From NCBI RefSeq assembly GCF_900129445.1, contig NZ_FQVT01000012.1, positions 19,323 through 83,322 of the forward strand: a stretch of 64,000 bases of DNA. Reading direction: 5' to 3'. The notes below the pieces were generated by a model, which was given only the letters and a program-made list of their open reading frames with translations, ran no database searches and was not told where the DNA came from. The position numbers and the translations under genes were made by a program. This document shows positions 25,753 through 34,821 of this stretch, one piece after another (positions within the stretch are counted from its first letter, which is position 1; each line of letters opens with the position of its first letter). Source of the stretch: Salegentibacter echinorum. Its GTDB lineage: Bacteria > Bacteroidota > Bacteroidia > Flavobacteriales > Flavobacteriaceae.

Positions 25753-28700
25753 TTAAAAGTTAAACTTAAGGCTTGCACCAATTTCACGTACTGCCGGATA
25801 AGCACCAGATTGGTAACCTTGAGCGTTTCCTGAACTAAGTCCTGCTTCTGGATCTGAGTAAGGAATGTTTTTGTGTATAATCCAAAGGTTTCTTCCTATC
25901 AAAGAGATAGACGCCCTTGTAAATGGAATGGCATCCAATACTTTTTCTCCAAAATCATAAGTAAGGTTAACCTCTCGTAGCTTTACAAAGGAAGCATCGT
26001 AAACGTGCCCTTCGTTAGCATCTCTTGCATAACCAAAGGGATTGTTGGAATTAGAAGCATCTGCCCTTACAGTGTTTTCTGAAGTATTGGTTACTTCATA
26101 AGTACCATCGGTATTGTATTTGATATCACCCTGTACACCATCTAAGATCACACCACCACCATTTTCTAAGGTGTTTCTAATTGGATTGCCAAGATCATTT
26201 GTACCTACACTACTTTCGTAAAGACCGGTAGCACGACCATACCAGGTGTCTAATGAGAAAACATCCCCACCTTCCTGAACGTCAATTAAGAAGCTTAGGC
26301 TAAGGTTCTTATAACTAAAGGTGTTAGAAATACCTCCGGTCCAATCTGGTTGGATATTTCCAATATCATAATTAGAATTTGGGGTTCTGGCGTATGTTCC
26401 ACTTTCTGTAATTACTTTATTACCATTATCATCATATACATAAGCTGTACCTCTAATGGCGCCATAAGGTTGCCCAGGTGCTGCATTAACAGTAATTCCT
26501 CCCTGGTAACTGTTTAACTCAAGCTTATCGATACCGTCTGCAAGTTCCAGTACCTCACTTTTGTTTTTTGCCCAGTTAACGGTCATATTCCAATTAAAGT
26601 CTTCAGTTCTAATTGGGTTTAACCTTAAAGAGGCTTCAATACCTTTATTTTCTATCGTACCGGCATTTAATAATTTAACTGAATAACCAGTGGCGGTTGA
26701 TACCGGTACAAGTGTGATTTGATTCTCTGTTTGAGAGTTATAGTAAGACACATCAAATCCTATCCTTTTATCCAGGATATTTGCTTCCAGTCCAACTTCA
26801 TAAGACTTCATACGCTCTGGAACAAGGTTTGGATTGTTAAGATTGGAATTGTTACTTGCCCAACCTGCAGTTCCAAATGGTGCAGAAATATTATAAGTAT
26901 TAAATACGCGATAAGGATCGGTATCATTACCAACCTCTGCATAATTACCTCTAAGTTTTGCGAAGTTTAACCAGCTGGCATCAAATACATTGGAGAGCAA
27001 GACACTTGCAGAAACAGAAGGATACCAAAATACATTATCATCTTTTGGAAGTGTAGAAGAACGGTCCCTTCTAATTGTTCCTTCTAAATAGTAGGTGTCT
27101 AAATACCCAAAACCGGCCCTGGCGTAAATACCATCTAACATTCTCGTATTTTCATACTCATCAGGTGGATTAATCGGGGAAGCGGAATTACTCAAAGCGT
27201 AAAAACCAGCTTTATTTAAACCGCCATTGGTTTGCGCATCAATATAATTTCTTGAATTTCTACGAAGGTTAAAACCAACGTTTCCATCTAAATTAAGATC
27301 TGGTGTAAGATCTTTATTAAAGTTAACAATAAGATCGTAGTTATATTCAGAAGATCTATTGTTGTATCTCTGATACTCAGCGATGTCTGCACTACCTACG
27401 TTAATTCTTTGTTCTTGTAATTCATCGAAGGTATCAAATGAAAAACGTCCTAGCACAGTAAATACGTCATTTATCTCGTAATTTAAGTTTACGTTACCAA
27501 AGTACCTGTTACGGGTGTCGGTTTCGTAATTCTCGTAAAGCGTCCAATATGGGTTATCTGAGTAAATAGGAGATAGGTTATCTGGACCATTTGGGTTCCA
27601 GGTGATATTTTCCCCTGTTTCAAAATAAGCATCCCTCATCTCATAAATATCTGCGTTGGTTTGGTACCATTGTCTAAATTGTTGCATAATGTTTAAAGAA
27701 CTGTAACCTGTTCCATAACGTCCTTTACCATCAGTCTTGGTATAAGTAATATTAGCTTGCGCAGTTAATTTATCAGTCAAATCTTGAGAGCCACTAAACT
27801 TAAGGGTATTCCTTTTAATCCTACTGTTTGGTAAGTTTCCTTGTTGGTTAAAATTGGTTGCGCTCAACCTGAATGAACCTTTATCGTTACCACCATCTAA
27901 AGCAATAGAATTAATCGCGGTATAGCCTGTTTCCCAAATATCATTTGGGGTATGTTTGGCAGCCTCCCACGGTGTAGCTTGTTGATAAGTGTCCAATTGT
28001 GGATAAATAGAATTCCATTGGTAAATAGGTTGCCCGTCAAATCTCGCACCAAAAGAAGCATCTTCAGTAAAGGGTGTAGTTAAATCCTTGGTACCATCTC
28101 CGGTTACATCATAAAGATTGAAATATCCATCTTCTGACTGGTAGTATGGGCCATATCCAGCACCATATTGGTCCTGGTATTCAGGTAGGGTTTCGTTATC
28201 CACATTGGTAGTCATAAGTGTTGAGCTCACAGAAACACCAATTCCTTTGCTTTTGCTACCCTTCTTAGTCTCAATAATAACTGCACCATTGGCAGCTCTT
28301 GCTCCATAAAGGGCAGTTGCGGCCGCTCCTTTAAGTACGTTAATAGATTTGATATCGTTTGGGTTGATATCTGAAGCAGCGTTACCATAATCGTAACCTC
28401 CTCTACCAGCAGACTGGCCAGTCCGGTTGTTATTGGCATTGCTCACCGGGGTTCCATCTATTACGAATAAAGCCTGGTTATTTCCAGATAAAGAAGAATT
28501 ACCACGAATTACCACGTTAGAAGATCCACCAAGCGTACCGGAAGAAGAAACTTTAAGCCCTGCTACCTTACCCGAAAGGGAGTTTACGAAGTTTTGGGTA
28601 GGCACATCTGATACCTCAGATCCTTCTACCTCCTGAGTGGCATAACCAAGAGATTTCTTTTCTCTTTCAATACCAAGAGCAGTCACTACTACTTCGTCTA

Positions 28701-29004
28701 ATTGGGCAGAATCGGTTTTTAAGGTAACATCTATAATGTTGTTATTTGCTACCGTATATTCTGCAGTTTCCATTCCCACGAAAGAAAATACCAAAACATC
28801 GCCCTGTGAGGCGGCAATGGAATAATTTCCGTCAAAATCTGATTGGGTTCCTGTATTGGTTCCCTTAACCAAAACGGTTACGCCCGGAAGGGGTAACCCA
28901 TCATCATCGACTACCGTACCGGTAATCGTGCGTTCTTGTGCAAAGACAATTTGCACTGCTAACACCAATAAAAGTGTTAGAATACTACTAAACTTTGTTC
29001 TCAT
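25753..29004 (-). CDS. SusC/RagA-family TonB-dependent outer-membrane receptor
   Basis: The 1083-residue protein has a signal peptide (about 1-22, ending VFAQ). A carboxypeptidase-D-like domain follows (about 25-105, with VDDDGLPLPGVTVLVKGTNT). Next come the plug domain with the SusC-specific segment ANGAVIIETKKG and a 22-strand barrel ending in ASLKFNF with a terminal Phe. It imports ligands captured by the SusD partner using energy from the ExbBD-TonB system, parts of which are at 1-1179. No glycoside hydrolase, protease or sigma/anti-sigma pair lies beside it, so the ligand is unknown. Confidence 0.95.
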   Translation of the reverse strand: MRTKFSSILTLLLVLAVQIVFAQERTITGTVVDDDGLPLPGVTVLVKGTNTGTQSDFDGNYSIAASQGDVLVFSFVGMETAEYTVANNNIIDVTLKTDSAQLDEVVVTALGIEREKKSLGYATQEVEGSEVSDVPTQNFVNSLSGKVAGLKVSSSGTLGGSSNVVIRGNSSLSGNNQALFVIDGTPVSNANNNRTGQSAGRGGYDYGNAASDINPNDIKSINVLKGAAATALYGARAANGAVIIETKKGSKSKGIGVSVSSTLMTTNVDNETLPEYQDQYGAGYGPYYQSEDGYFNLYDVTGDGTKDLTTPFTEDASFGARFDGQPIYQWNSIYPQLDTYQQATPWEAAKHTPNDIWETGYTAINSIALDGGNDKGSFRLSATNFNQQGNLPNSRIKRNTLKFSGSQDLTDKLTAQANITYTKTDGKGRYGTGYSSLNIMQQFRQWYQTNADIYEMRDAYFETGENITWNPNGPDNLSPIYSDNPYWTLYENYETDTRNRYFGNVNLNYEINDVFTVLGRFSFDTFDELQEQRINVGSADIAEYQRYNNRSSEYNYDLIVNFNKDLTPDLNLDGNVGFNLRRNSRNYIDAQTNGGLNKAGFYALSNSASPINPPDEYENTRMLDGIYARAGFGYLDTYYLEGTIRRDRSSTLPKDDNVFWYPSVSASVLLSNVFDASWLNFAKLRGNYAEVGNDTDPYRVFNTYNISAPFGTAGWASNNSNLNNPNLVPERMKSYEVGLEANILDKRIGFDVSYYNSQTENQITLVPVSTATGYSVKLLNAGTIENKGIEASLRLNPIRTEDFNWNMTVNWAKNKSEVLELADGIDKLELNSYQGGITVNAAPGQPYGAIRGTAYVYDDNGNKVITESGTYARTPNSNYDIGNIQPDWTGGISNTFSYKNLSLSFLIDVQEGGDVFSLDTWYGRATGLYESSVGTNDLGNPIRNTLENGGGVILDGVQGDIKYNTDGTYEVTNTSENTVRADASNSNNPFGYARDANEGHVYDASFVKLREVNLTYDFGEKVLDAIPFTRASISLIGRNLWIIHKNIPYSDPEAGLSSGNAQGYQSGAYPAVREIGASLKFNF

Positions 29005-29648
29005 TATAAAATTTGTTTGAATTAGCCATTGCCAAAAGTGCTAATAAATGCTTAATTAAACAAGCTTTTATTTTTAAAAATGCGCTTAGTTTTTAAGAAA
29101 TGCTTAGGAAATCCCGCTATTTGCTTCGTTTTCAGTAGCTGTGAGCCAAATTTGACAATGTTAAAATTCGAAAATATATCTTACTTTTGTTGTCTAAAGC
29201 CTTGTGTTTCTGCTATAATATGAAGTTTTTTAAAGTTTTGGAGTGAAGCAATTGCCAAAAATATATTTTGAGGGTTTGTATGATGGTATTGTAATGTGGT
29301 AAAACCAAGGAAATATTTTTTAATACCAATTTAACTTTGTATAGTCATAGAGAAAACGAAGTTCCTTTTCGGCTCAGGAGGGCGTATGGGTGAAACTTCC
29401 ACGTTAGGCTGAGTACTTCGATAAATTCAGCACAGGCTTGTTGAAGCCCTGGTTTTTACATCTTCTGCGATATTAAGTTTTTGAACGAGCTAAGGGTAAT
29501 TCGGGCAAAAAAGAACAATAAGCTTAGGTAACTTGACTCTCCAACTCAGGGGGAGGTGCTTTGACAAACCTGTATCATATATTTAATCGATGGAGGTTAC
29601 CCTGTTTAGCTGAATTATAGCTATTTAATCCCGATAGAAGTATAAATA
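29005..29648. other. Long upstream region of the SusCD operon, no gene seen
   Basis: This 644-base region lies between susC and the ABC ATPase. It contains a copy of the short element at 8376 (29330-29372) and a degenerate GTCGAAG-type repeat (29409-29450, CTTCGATAAATTCAGCACAG). A near-consensus TATATTTT occurs on the reverse strand at about 29174-29181, but no convincing -33 box accompanies it. The long leader is compatible with regulation of susC by an unseen factor. Confidence 0.45.
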
Positions 29649-30347
29649 TTACCGACTCACCATTTCTTTACGCTCGTCGCTTTCTATTAGCCCGTCGCGA
29701 AGTCTAATGATTCTATGGGCATGGTCTGCGATGTCTTCTTCATGTGTTACCAAAATAACGGTGTTTCCGGCAGCGTGTATGTCATCAAATAACTTCATGA
29801 TTTCTACTGAAGTTTTTGAATCCAGATTTCCGGTAGGTTCATCGGCCAGGATTATAGATGGCTTATTAACCAAAGCTCTGCCTACTGCTACCCGTTGACG
29901 CTGCCCACCAGAAAGCTGATTGGGTTTATGATCCATTCGATCTCCCAATCCCACATTGGTAAGGACTTCCCGGGCACGTTCATTACGGTCGCTTTTACTG
30001 TGGCCGGCATAGATCATGGGTAAAGCGACATTTTCTAAAGCCGTAGTTCTTGGTAACAGATTAAATGTTTGAAATACAAAACCAATTTCTTTGTTTCTAA
30101 TTTCGGCAAGTTCATCATCGCTCATTTGGCTCACATCTTTACCGTTAAGAATGTAGCTCCCGGAAGTTGAAGTGTCCAGGCAGCCCAACAAATTCATAAG
30201 CGTTGACTTCCCAGAGCCCGACGGTCCCATAATAGCCACGTATTCCCCGCGATCTATATTTAGGTCTATTCCTTTTAATACTTTCACAACCTCATTGCCC
30301 AAAGGAAAATCGCGGGTGATCTGCTTAATTTCAATGACTTTACTCAT
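29649..30347 (-). CDS. ABC transporter ATP-binding protein (LolD/MacB type)
   Basis: The 232-residue ATPase has Walker [10 protein letters not shown], the Q-loop sequence [11 protein letters not shown], the signature LSGGQRQR, Walker [13 protein letters not shown] and the H-loop VTHEED. The [15 protein letters not shown] segment is typical of the MacB/LolD/FtsE-like group, which powers outer-membrane lipoprotein release or periplasmic efflux. No permease gene lies next to it on either side, so its partner must be encoded elsewhere. It is followed by a long intergenic region and preceded by a methyltransferase gene in the same direction. Confidence 0.9.
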   Translation of the reverse strand: MSKVIEIKQITRDFPLGNEVVKVLKGIDLNIDRGEYVAIMGPSGSGKSTLMNLLGCLDTSTSGSYILNGKDVSQMSDDELAEIRNKEIGFVFQTFNLLPRTTALENVALPMIYAGHSKSDRNERAREVLTNVGLGDRMDHKPNQLSGGQRQRVAVGRALVNKPSIILADEPTGNLDSKTSVEIMKLFDDIHAAGNTVILVTHEEDIADHAHRIIRLRDGLIESDERKEMVSR

Positions 30348-30392
30348 AAAGAAATAATTTTGTACTTATAAGACGTGGGTTCCTGTTTTTTG

Positions 30393-31325
30393 TTACAACC
30401 TGATTTTAAAATGCTGTTTAGCCTGTTCTTTTCTGAAGAAGATAAGTCCGAGATAATAGGTGTCTATACTTACCGTAACCTGCAAATGGGCTTTAATTTC
30501 TTCCCAGGCAGCTTCCATTCCAGGAGACCAGTGGATATCGTCAAATACAAACACGCTGTCATTATGGGAGGTTGGTAAAAGTTTTTCAAAGTAATCTAGC
30601 GTTGCTTCTCTGGTGTGGTTTCCGTCAAAATAGATGAGGTCGTGGATGGTTTGTTGTTTGTGGTTTGGTGTTCTCGGTTGTCTGTTCTCTGTTCTCTGTT
30701 GTGGGTTGTCGGGTTTGGGGTGGCTGTTTGTTGTTTGTTGTTTGCGGTTTGTTGTTTGGTGTTGCAAGGGAAGCAGCTTTTCGAATTCCCCTATTTTAAC
30801 TTTCGCATTTTTAAGTCCGAATTTTGCTAATTGTTGTTGCGCGATTTTGGCTGTTTGAGGGCATCCTTCCAAACTTATAACATTGACCCATTTGTTTGCT
30901 GCCAAAGCCGCGGTGCCGATTCCCAGGGAGGTGCCGAGCTCCAAAATATTTTGACAATTTAAGTATTTTACCAGCCTAAACAAGAACCGGGCTCTTTTCT
31001 TAGGGATTCCCACGTGTTTTGCTATCGCCGATACCGCTCTTGTATCAGAAGAAAATACTTTACTTCCCGCTCCAAAATCGGTCACTTTTATTTTTTGTTT
31101 ATTCTGAAGCAATTCTTTCCTGTAAGTTTCCAAAAGCTCGTATTCCGGATGATAATTTTTATCATAAAAACATTTTGTCACCAAATCGTAAACAAATGGC
31201 GAGTGTAACCCGTGCTGGTTTTGGGATTTTAAGAGGAATTTTATGTAAGGTGGTATGCGCAAAGCGGTTCGTTGTTTATGGTTTGTTGTTTGTTGTTGAG
31301 ACTGCAAACCGTTTTGTTTTGGCAA
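30393..31325 (-). CDS. SAM-dependent O-methyltransferase-like protein with repeat-derived insertions
   Basis: The 310-residue protein contains a class I methyltransferase fold: ILELGTSLGIGTAALA (SAM motif I), VISLEGCPQTAKIAQQQL (motif II) and DLIYFDGNHTREATLDYFE (metal-binding acid region of catechol-O-methyltransferase-like enzymes), ending VFVFDDIHWSPGM. Two stretches are foreign: residues 7-19 and about 184-223 consist of Gln, Thr, Asn, Arg and Lys repeats (such as TTNRKQQTTN), encoded by an A/C-rich repeat (reverse strand of 30645-30770 and 31276-31310). The frame is preserved through both. Activity may survive because the second insertion lies in a loop before the metal site. Confidence 0.8.
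   Translation of the reverse strand: MPKQNGLQSQQQTTNHKQRTALRIPPYIKFLLKSQNQHGLHSPFVYDLVTKCFYDKNYHPEYELLETYRKELLQNKQKIKVTDFGAGSKVFSSDTRAVSAIAKHVGIPKKRARFLFRLVKYLNCQNILELGTSLGIGTAALAANKWVNVISLEGCPQTAKIAQQQLAKFGLKNAKVKIGEFEKLLPLQHQTTNRKQQTTNSHPKPDNPQQRTENRQPRTPNHKQQTIHDLIYFDGNHTREATLDYFEKLLPTSHNDSVFVFDDIHWSPGMEAAWEEIKAHLQVTVSIDTYYLGLIFFRKEQAKQHFKIRL
30645..30775 (-). repeat. A/C-rich degenerate repeat inside the methyltransferase gene
   Basis: On the reverse strand units such as CAACAAAC, AACACCAAACC, GAGAACAGA and CAACCGAGAAC recur. They resemble the repeat tracts at 31276-31310, 31775-31850, 39930-40020 and 40842-41040. Confidence 0.75.
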
Positions 31326-31341
31326 ATTAAGATAGTCAAGC

Positions 31342-31737
31342 TTAAGGTTTTTTAAATTTCTGTCCTTTCATCTCAGTTTTTCTAAGATAGAACATAAATG
31401 CTCCTATTTTATTTTCCGTTTTAAGACACTCTGATTTCAACTCATCAAATTGAATTTCATTAATCAAAGATTTATCTAATGCACGATATAACTGCGACCG
31501 TAATTCAGCAGTAGAGCCTTTAGAGAAACTTAGAAAATTATGGAATTCTTTATTTCCGCCGCGACCAAATCCTTCCGCGATATTATCCATAATAGAACCA
31601 GAGCTTCTTTCCATTTGATCTCGTAGGGCAAAGTTCTTACCTAAAGCAGTGTTTGTGAAAAGAGTATTTATTTTTTGACAGATTATCCTAGCTAATTGCC
31701 AGGCTTCGATATCTTCGAATTTTTCAATCTTTCCCAT
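31342..31737 (-). CDS. Four-helix-bundle protein (S23/IVP family)
   Basis: The 131-residue protein belongs to the four-helix-bundle family first seen inside 23S rRNA intervening sequences. Typical motifs are FEDIEAWQLARII at the start, LRDQMERSSGSIMDNIAEGFGR, and EFHNFLSFSKGSTAELRSQL. These small proteins are common in Bacteroidota, often alone and near repeats, and their role is not established. Here it is not in an rRNA gene. A tract of ten ACCAAAC heptamers lies 37 bases upstream of its ATG. Confidence 0.9.
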   Translation of the reverse strand: MGKIEKFEDIEAWQLARIICQKINTLFTNTALGKNFALRDQMERSSGSIMDNIAEGFGRGGNKEFHNFLSFSKGSTAELRSQLYRALDKSLINEIQFDELKSECLKTENKIGAFMFYLRKTEMKGQKFKKP

Positions 31738-31774
31738 GATTTCTTGTTTTATTTAATCTAAAAATAATAGATTT

Positions 31775-31850
31775 CCAAACACCAAACACCAAACACCAAA
31801 CACCAAACACCAAACACCAAACACCAAACACCAAACACCAAACACCAAAC
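31775..31850 (+). repeat. Tandem heptanucleotide repeat (ACCAAAC)x10
   Basis: A partial unit CCAAAC is followed by ten perfect ACCAAAC units. On the reverse strand each unit contains TTTG, the -33 box sequence, and a TATTTTTA (31759-31766) lies next to it. The tract sits between the ABC-F stop and the start of the four-helix-bundle gene. Confidence 0.95.
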
Positions 31851-31856
31851 AACTCA

Positions 31857-33719
31857 CTACTCCATCTCTGCTCCCAATTCAAACCATCGTTCAGTTTTGT
31901 TTTCTATCTCATCCTCAATTTCCTGCAATTTTATAGAGTTTTCTTTAATCTCATCGGGGTTTAGTTCTTCTAAAAATTTTTGCTGAAGCTTTTCTTTTTT
32001 CTTTTCTAATTTCGCGATCTCTTTTTCTAACCTGCCAAATTCTTTTTGTTCGCTATAACTCAGTTTACCCGAAGTACTGTCTTTTTTCCAGTCTTTTTTC
32101 GTTTCAGTCTGGCTGGCCGGTTTTTTCGGTGCTTCAGCAAGGGTTTCTTCATACTCGCGATAATCGGAATAATTGCCGGGAAAATCCTGAACTTCAGCAT
32201 TACCCTGAAAAACAAATAGGTGATCTACAATCTTATCCATAAAATACCTGTCGTGAGAAACTACCACCAGGCAACCGGGAAAATCTAAGAGAAAACTTTC
32301 CAGAACGTTTAGGGTTACAATATCAAGATCGTTGGTAGGCTCATCGAGAATTAAAAAGTTAGGATTCTGGATAAGAACGGTACATAAATAGAGTCGCTTT
32401 TTCTCGCCTCCACTTAGTTTTTCAACAAAATCATACTGTTTTTTACGGTCAAATAAAAAGCGTTCCAGCAGCTGTTGGGCAGAGATTTGCCGGCCTTTTT
32501 TAAGCGGAATATAATCCCCAAACTCCCTAATTACTTCTATAACTTTTTGCCCGGGTTTAATAGTAATTCCTTTTTGGGTGTAGTAACCAAACTTGATGGT
32601 TTCGCCAATCACTACCTTCCCGGCATCGGGATTAATACTGCCGGTTAGAATATTTAAAAAGGTGGACTTACCGGTGCCGTTTTTACCAATTATGCCAATG
32701 CGTTCACCGCGTTTAAAGTTATAGCTAAAGTTTTTCAGCAACTGGTTATCTTCATAAGACTTTCCGATATTGTGAAGTTCCACCACTTTACTACCCAGCC
32801 GCTCCATATTAAGCTCCAACTGCACTTCGTGATCCTGCCGGCGCTTATGGGCGCGGTCTTTAATATCTTGAAAATCATCTATTCGCGATTTAGATTTGGT
32901 GGTTCGCGCCTTTGGCTGTCGGCGCATCCAATCGAGCTCCTTTTTATAGAGTTGTTTTGCTTTTTCGGTATTGCTGGCTTCCATGGCCATACGAGCATCT
33001 TTTTTATCCAGGTAGTAGCCATAATTTCCTTTATAGGTGTAGAGTTGGCCGTGATCCAGTTCCACTATTTCATTGCAAACCCTCTCCAGGAAATACCTGT
33101 CATGAGTTACCATAAAAATTGTGAAGTTCTCTTTCTTAAAATACTCTTCCAGCCACTCTATCATATCCAGATCGAGGTGGTTGGTAGGCTCATCCATAAT
33201 AATAAAGTCTGGCTTTTGTAAAAGCATTACCGCCAGGGCCAAACGTTTTTTTTGTCCGCCAGAAAGATATTTTACTTCTTTAGTAAGATCTTCTAGTTTT
33301 AGTTTAGACAGGATTTGTTTGTACTGCGTTTCGAAATCCCAGGCCTGGGCAGCTTCCATTTCCTCAAAAGCTTTTTGATAAGCATCTGTATCGTTAGGAT
33401 TTTGTAAAGCTTTTTCGTAGCGGTTAATTATTGCCAGGGTTTCATTTTCTGAAGAAAAAATAGTTTCTTGAATAGTGAGATGTTGATCCAGGTTGGGTTC
33501 TTGCGGAAGAAAGGCCGTGGTAATATTTTTTCTGTAAACAACCTTTCCATCATCTGGGATATCAAATCCTGCCAGGATATTGAGAAGTGAAGTTTTGCCT
33601 GTACCATTTTTAGCAATAAAACCTACTTTTTGCCCCTCATTGATACCAAAGGAAATCTCTTTAAACAAAACCCTTTCCCCGTATGCCTTCGCAATATTCT
33701 CTACACTTAAATAATTCAC
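31857..33719 (-). CDS. ABC-F family ATPase
   Basis: The 620-residue soluble protein has two ABC domains in tandem. The first has Walker A AKNGTGKTS, signature LSGGQKKR and Walker B DEPTNHLDLDM. The second has GKNGTGKST, LSGGEKKR and DEPTNDLDIVT. A charged linker lies between and a coiled coil (about 545-620, rich in Glu/Lys) forms the C-terminus, as in Uup-like members. There are no membrane helices. ABC-F proteins act on ribosomes in translation or antibiotic protection; Uup has also been linked to DNA repair. The start is GTG. Confidence 0.92.
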   Translation of the reverse strand: MNYLSVENIAKAYGERVLFKEISFGINEGQKVGFIAKNGTGKTSLLNILAGFDIPDDGKVVYRKNITTAFLPQEPNLDQHLTIQETIFSSENETLAIINRYEKALQNPNDTDAYQKAFEEMEAAQAWDFETQYKQILSKLKLEDLTKEVKYLSGGQKKRLALAVMLLQKPDFIIMDEPTNHLDLDMIEWLEEYFKKENFTIFMVTHDRYFLERVCNEIVELDHGQLYTYKGNYGYYLDKKDARMAMEASNTEKAKQLYKKELDWMRRQPKARTTKSKSRIDDFQDIKDRAHKRRQDHEVQLELNMERLGSKVVELHNIGKSYEDNQLLKNFSYNFKRGERIGIIGKNGTGKSTFLNILTGSINPDAGKVVIGETIKFGYYTQKGITIKPGQKVIEVIREFGDYIPLKKGRQISAQQLLERFLFDRKKQYDFVEKLSGGEKKRLYLCTVLIQNPNFLILDEPTNDLDIVTLNVLESFLLDFPGCLVVVSHDRYFMDKIVDHLFVFQGNAEVQDFPGNYSDYREYEETLAEAPKKPASQTETKKDWKKDSTSGKLSYSEQKEFGRLEKEIAKLEKKKEKLQQKFLEELNPDEIKENSIKLQEIEDEIENKTERWFELGAEME

Positions 33720-33906
33720 AGTCCTGATTTTTTTGCAAAATAAGCGGAAATTTAGGACTTATACCATTTTAAAGTAATATTGTGGACTTGTTTTAGATAC
33801 AACGTTTATAATTCAGATCATACAGATTTCCACGAGTGAAATTTCCACACCCAAAGGCTGGTAAATAGATATTCATTCTAAATTCTTTAGGTAATGTGAT
33901 AATTCT

Positions 33907-33936
33907 TTTGTGTTTTCGTTACAAAAACTATATTTG
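33907..33936 (+). promoter_or_regulatory. Promoter of the polysaccharide export operon
   Basis: TTTG (33907-33910) and TATATTTG (33929-33936) are 18 bases apart, matching the Bacteroidota consensus. The wza-like ATG is 88 bases downstream of the -7 element, giving a leader of about 80 bases. Confidence 0.72.
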
Positions 33937-34023
33937 TTAAATATTTCTAAATTTAGGGCGCAAAAAAGTTTAAGTTGTGTCTTCGTCGATTTTATTGACT
34001 TTACATCTGGAATTAAGAGCAAA

Positions 34024-34821
34024 ATGCTGAAAAAATATCAATTCATTTTACTGCTATTGATAGGAATACTAAGTTTTTCCTCCTGTATTTCTACTAAAAA
34101 AACTACCTATCTGCAGGAGAACAACAAGACCTTAGATAGTATTATTCAAATTCAGCAATTAAAAAAACCATATCGCATTCAAACAGGAGACCTTTTGAGT
34201 ATTAGGGTAAAAGCCCTGGACCAGGAATTGGTAGGCATGTTTAATCCCGTGGGGGAATTAAATAGCAGCGCAACCACCGAAGAAAGGGTATATTTTGACG
34301 GTTTTACCGTAGATGATCACGGCAATATTAGGGTGCCAACACTTGGCGCAGTAAATGTTTTAGGCTACACCGAACGGGAGGTGCGGGAGAAAATTGAAAA
34401 GCTTCTGTTGGAAAATTATTTTAAAGAGGAAGCAAACATTTTTGTGACCGTGAAACTGGCTGGAATTAGATATACTACTTTAGGGGAAATTGGCACCGGT
34501 AGCCAGGTGATTTACAAAGAAAAAGTGACCATAATGGAGGCGGTAGCCAATGCCGGGGGAATAAATGAATTTGGTGATATGGAACACGTGAAAATCATTA
34601 GACAATATCCCTATGGTGAAGAAATTCACACGATAGATCTTACTAGTATTGATGCCACCAAAAGTGAATACTATTACATTCAGCCCAATGACCTTATTTT
34701 AGTAAACGCGTTGCCGCAAAAAGCTTTAGGATTTGGTTCTACGGGACTGGAGGTTTTTAGGACCGCGGTAACCATACTTTCTTTTGTCACCACCACAATT
34801 TTATTATTTAGCAGGATTTAA
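34024..34821 (+). CDS. Outer-membrane polysaccharide export lipoprotein (Wza/OPX family)
   Basis: The 265-residue lipoprotein has a signal ending SFSSC and the poly-export domain with YRIQTGDLLSIRV and VDDHGNIRVPTLG. SLBB-like repeats follow, with YTEREVREKIEKLL and the segment GEIGTGSQVIYKEKVTIMEA. The C-terminus is a hydrophobic helix, as in OPX proteins that span the outer membrane. It forms the exit channel for the surface polysaccharide. An open frame extends upstream to 33910, but the signal peptide begins at the ATG at 34024. The stop overlaps the Wzc-like start (TAATG). Confidence 0.93.
   Translation: MLKKYQFILLLLIGILSFSSCISTKKTTYLQENNKTLDSIIQIQQLKKPYRIQTGDLLSIRVKALDQELVGMFNPVGELNSSATTEERVYFDGFTVDDHGNIRVPTLGAVNVLGYTEREVREKIEKLLLENYFKEEANIFVTVKLAGIRYTTLGEIGTGSQVIYKEKVTIMEAVANAGGINEFGDMEHVKIIRQYPYGEEIHTIDLTSIDATKSEYYYIQPNDLILVNALPQKALGFGSTGLEVFRTAVTILSFVTTTILLFSRI

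Noticed and set aside
30615..30858. Forward frames rich in Cys, Val and Leu
   Set aside because: They are the antisense reading of the A/C-rich repeat inside the methyltransferase gene.
31775..31850. Regular repeats that could suggest a CRISPR array
   Set aside because: The unit is seven bases with no spacers and no cas genes are present; it is a simple tandem repeat.
32772..33221. A 149-codon forward frame within the ABC-F gene
   Set aside because: It is antisense to both ABC domains of a well-conserved protein; the hydrophobic composition is what antisense of charged helices gives.
33910..34023. N-terminal extension of the Wza-like protein
   Set aside because: The extension overlaps the promoter, and a normal lipoprotein signal peptide begins at 34024.
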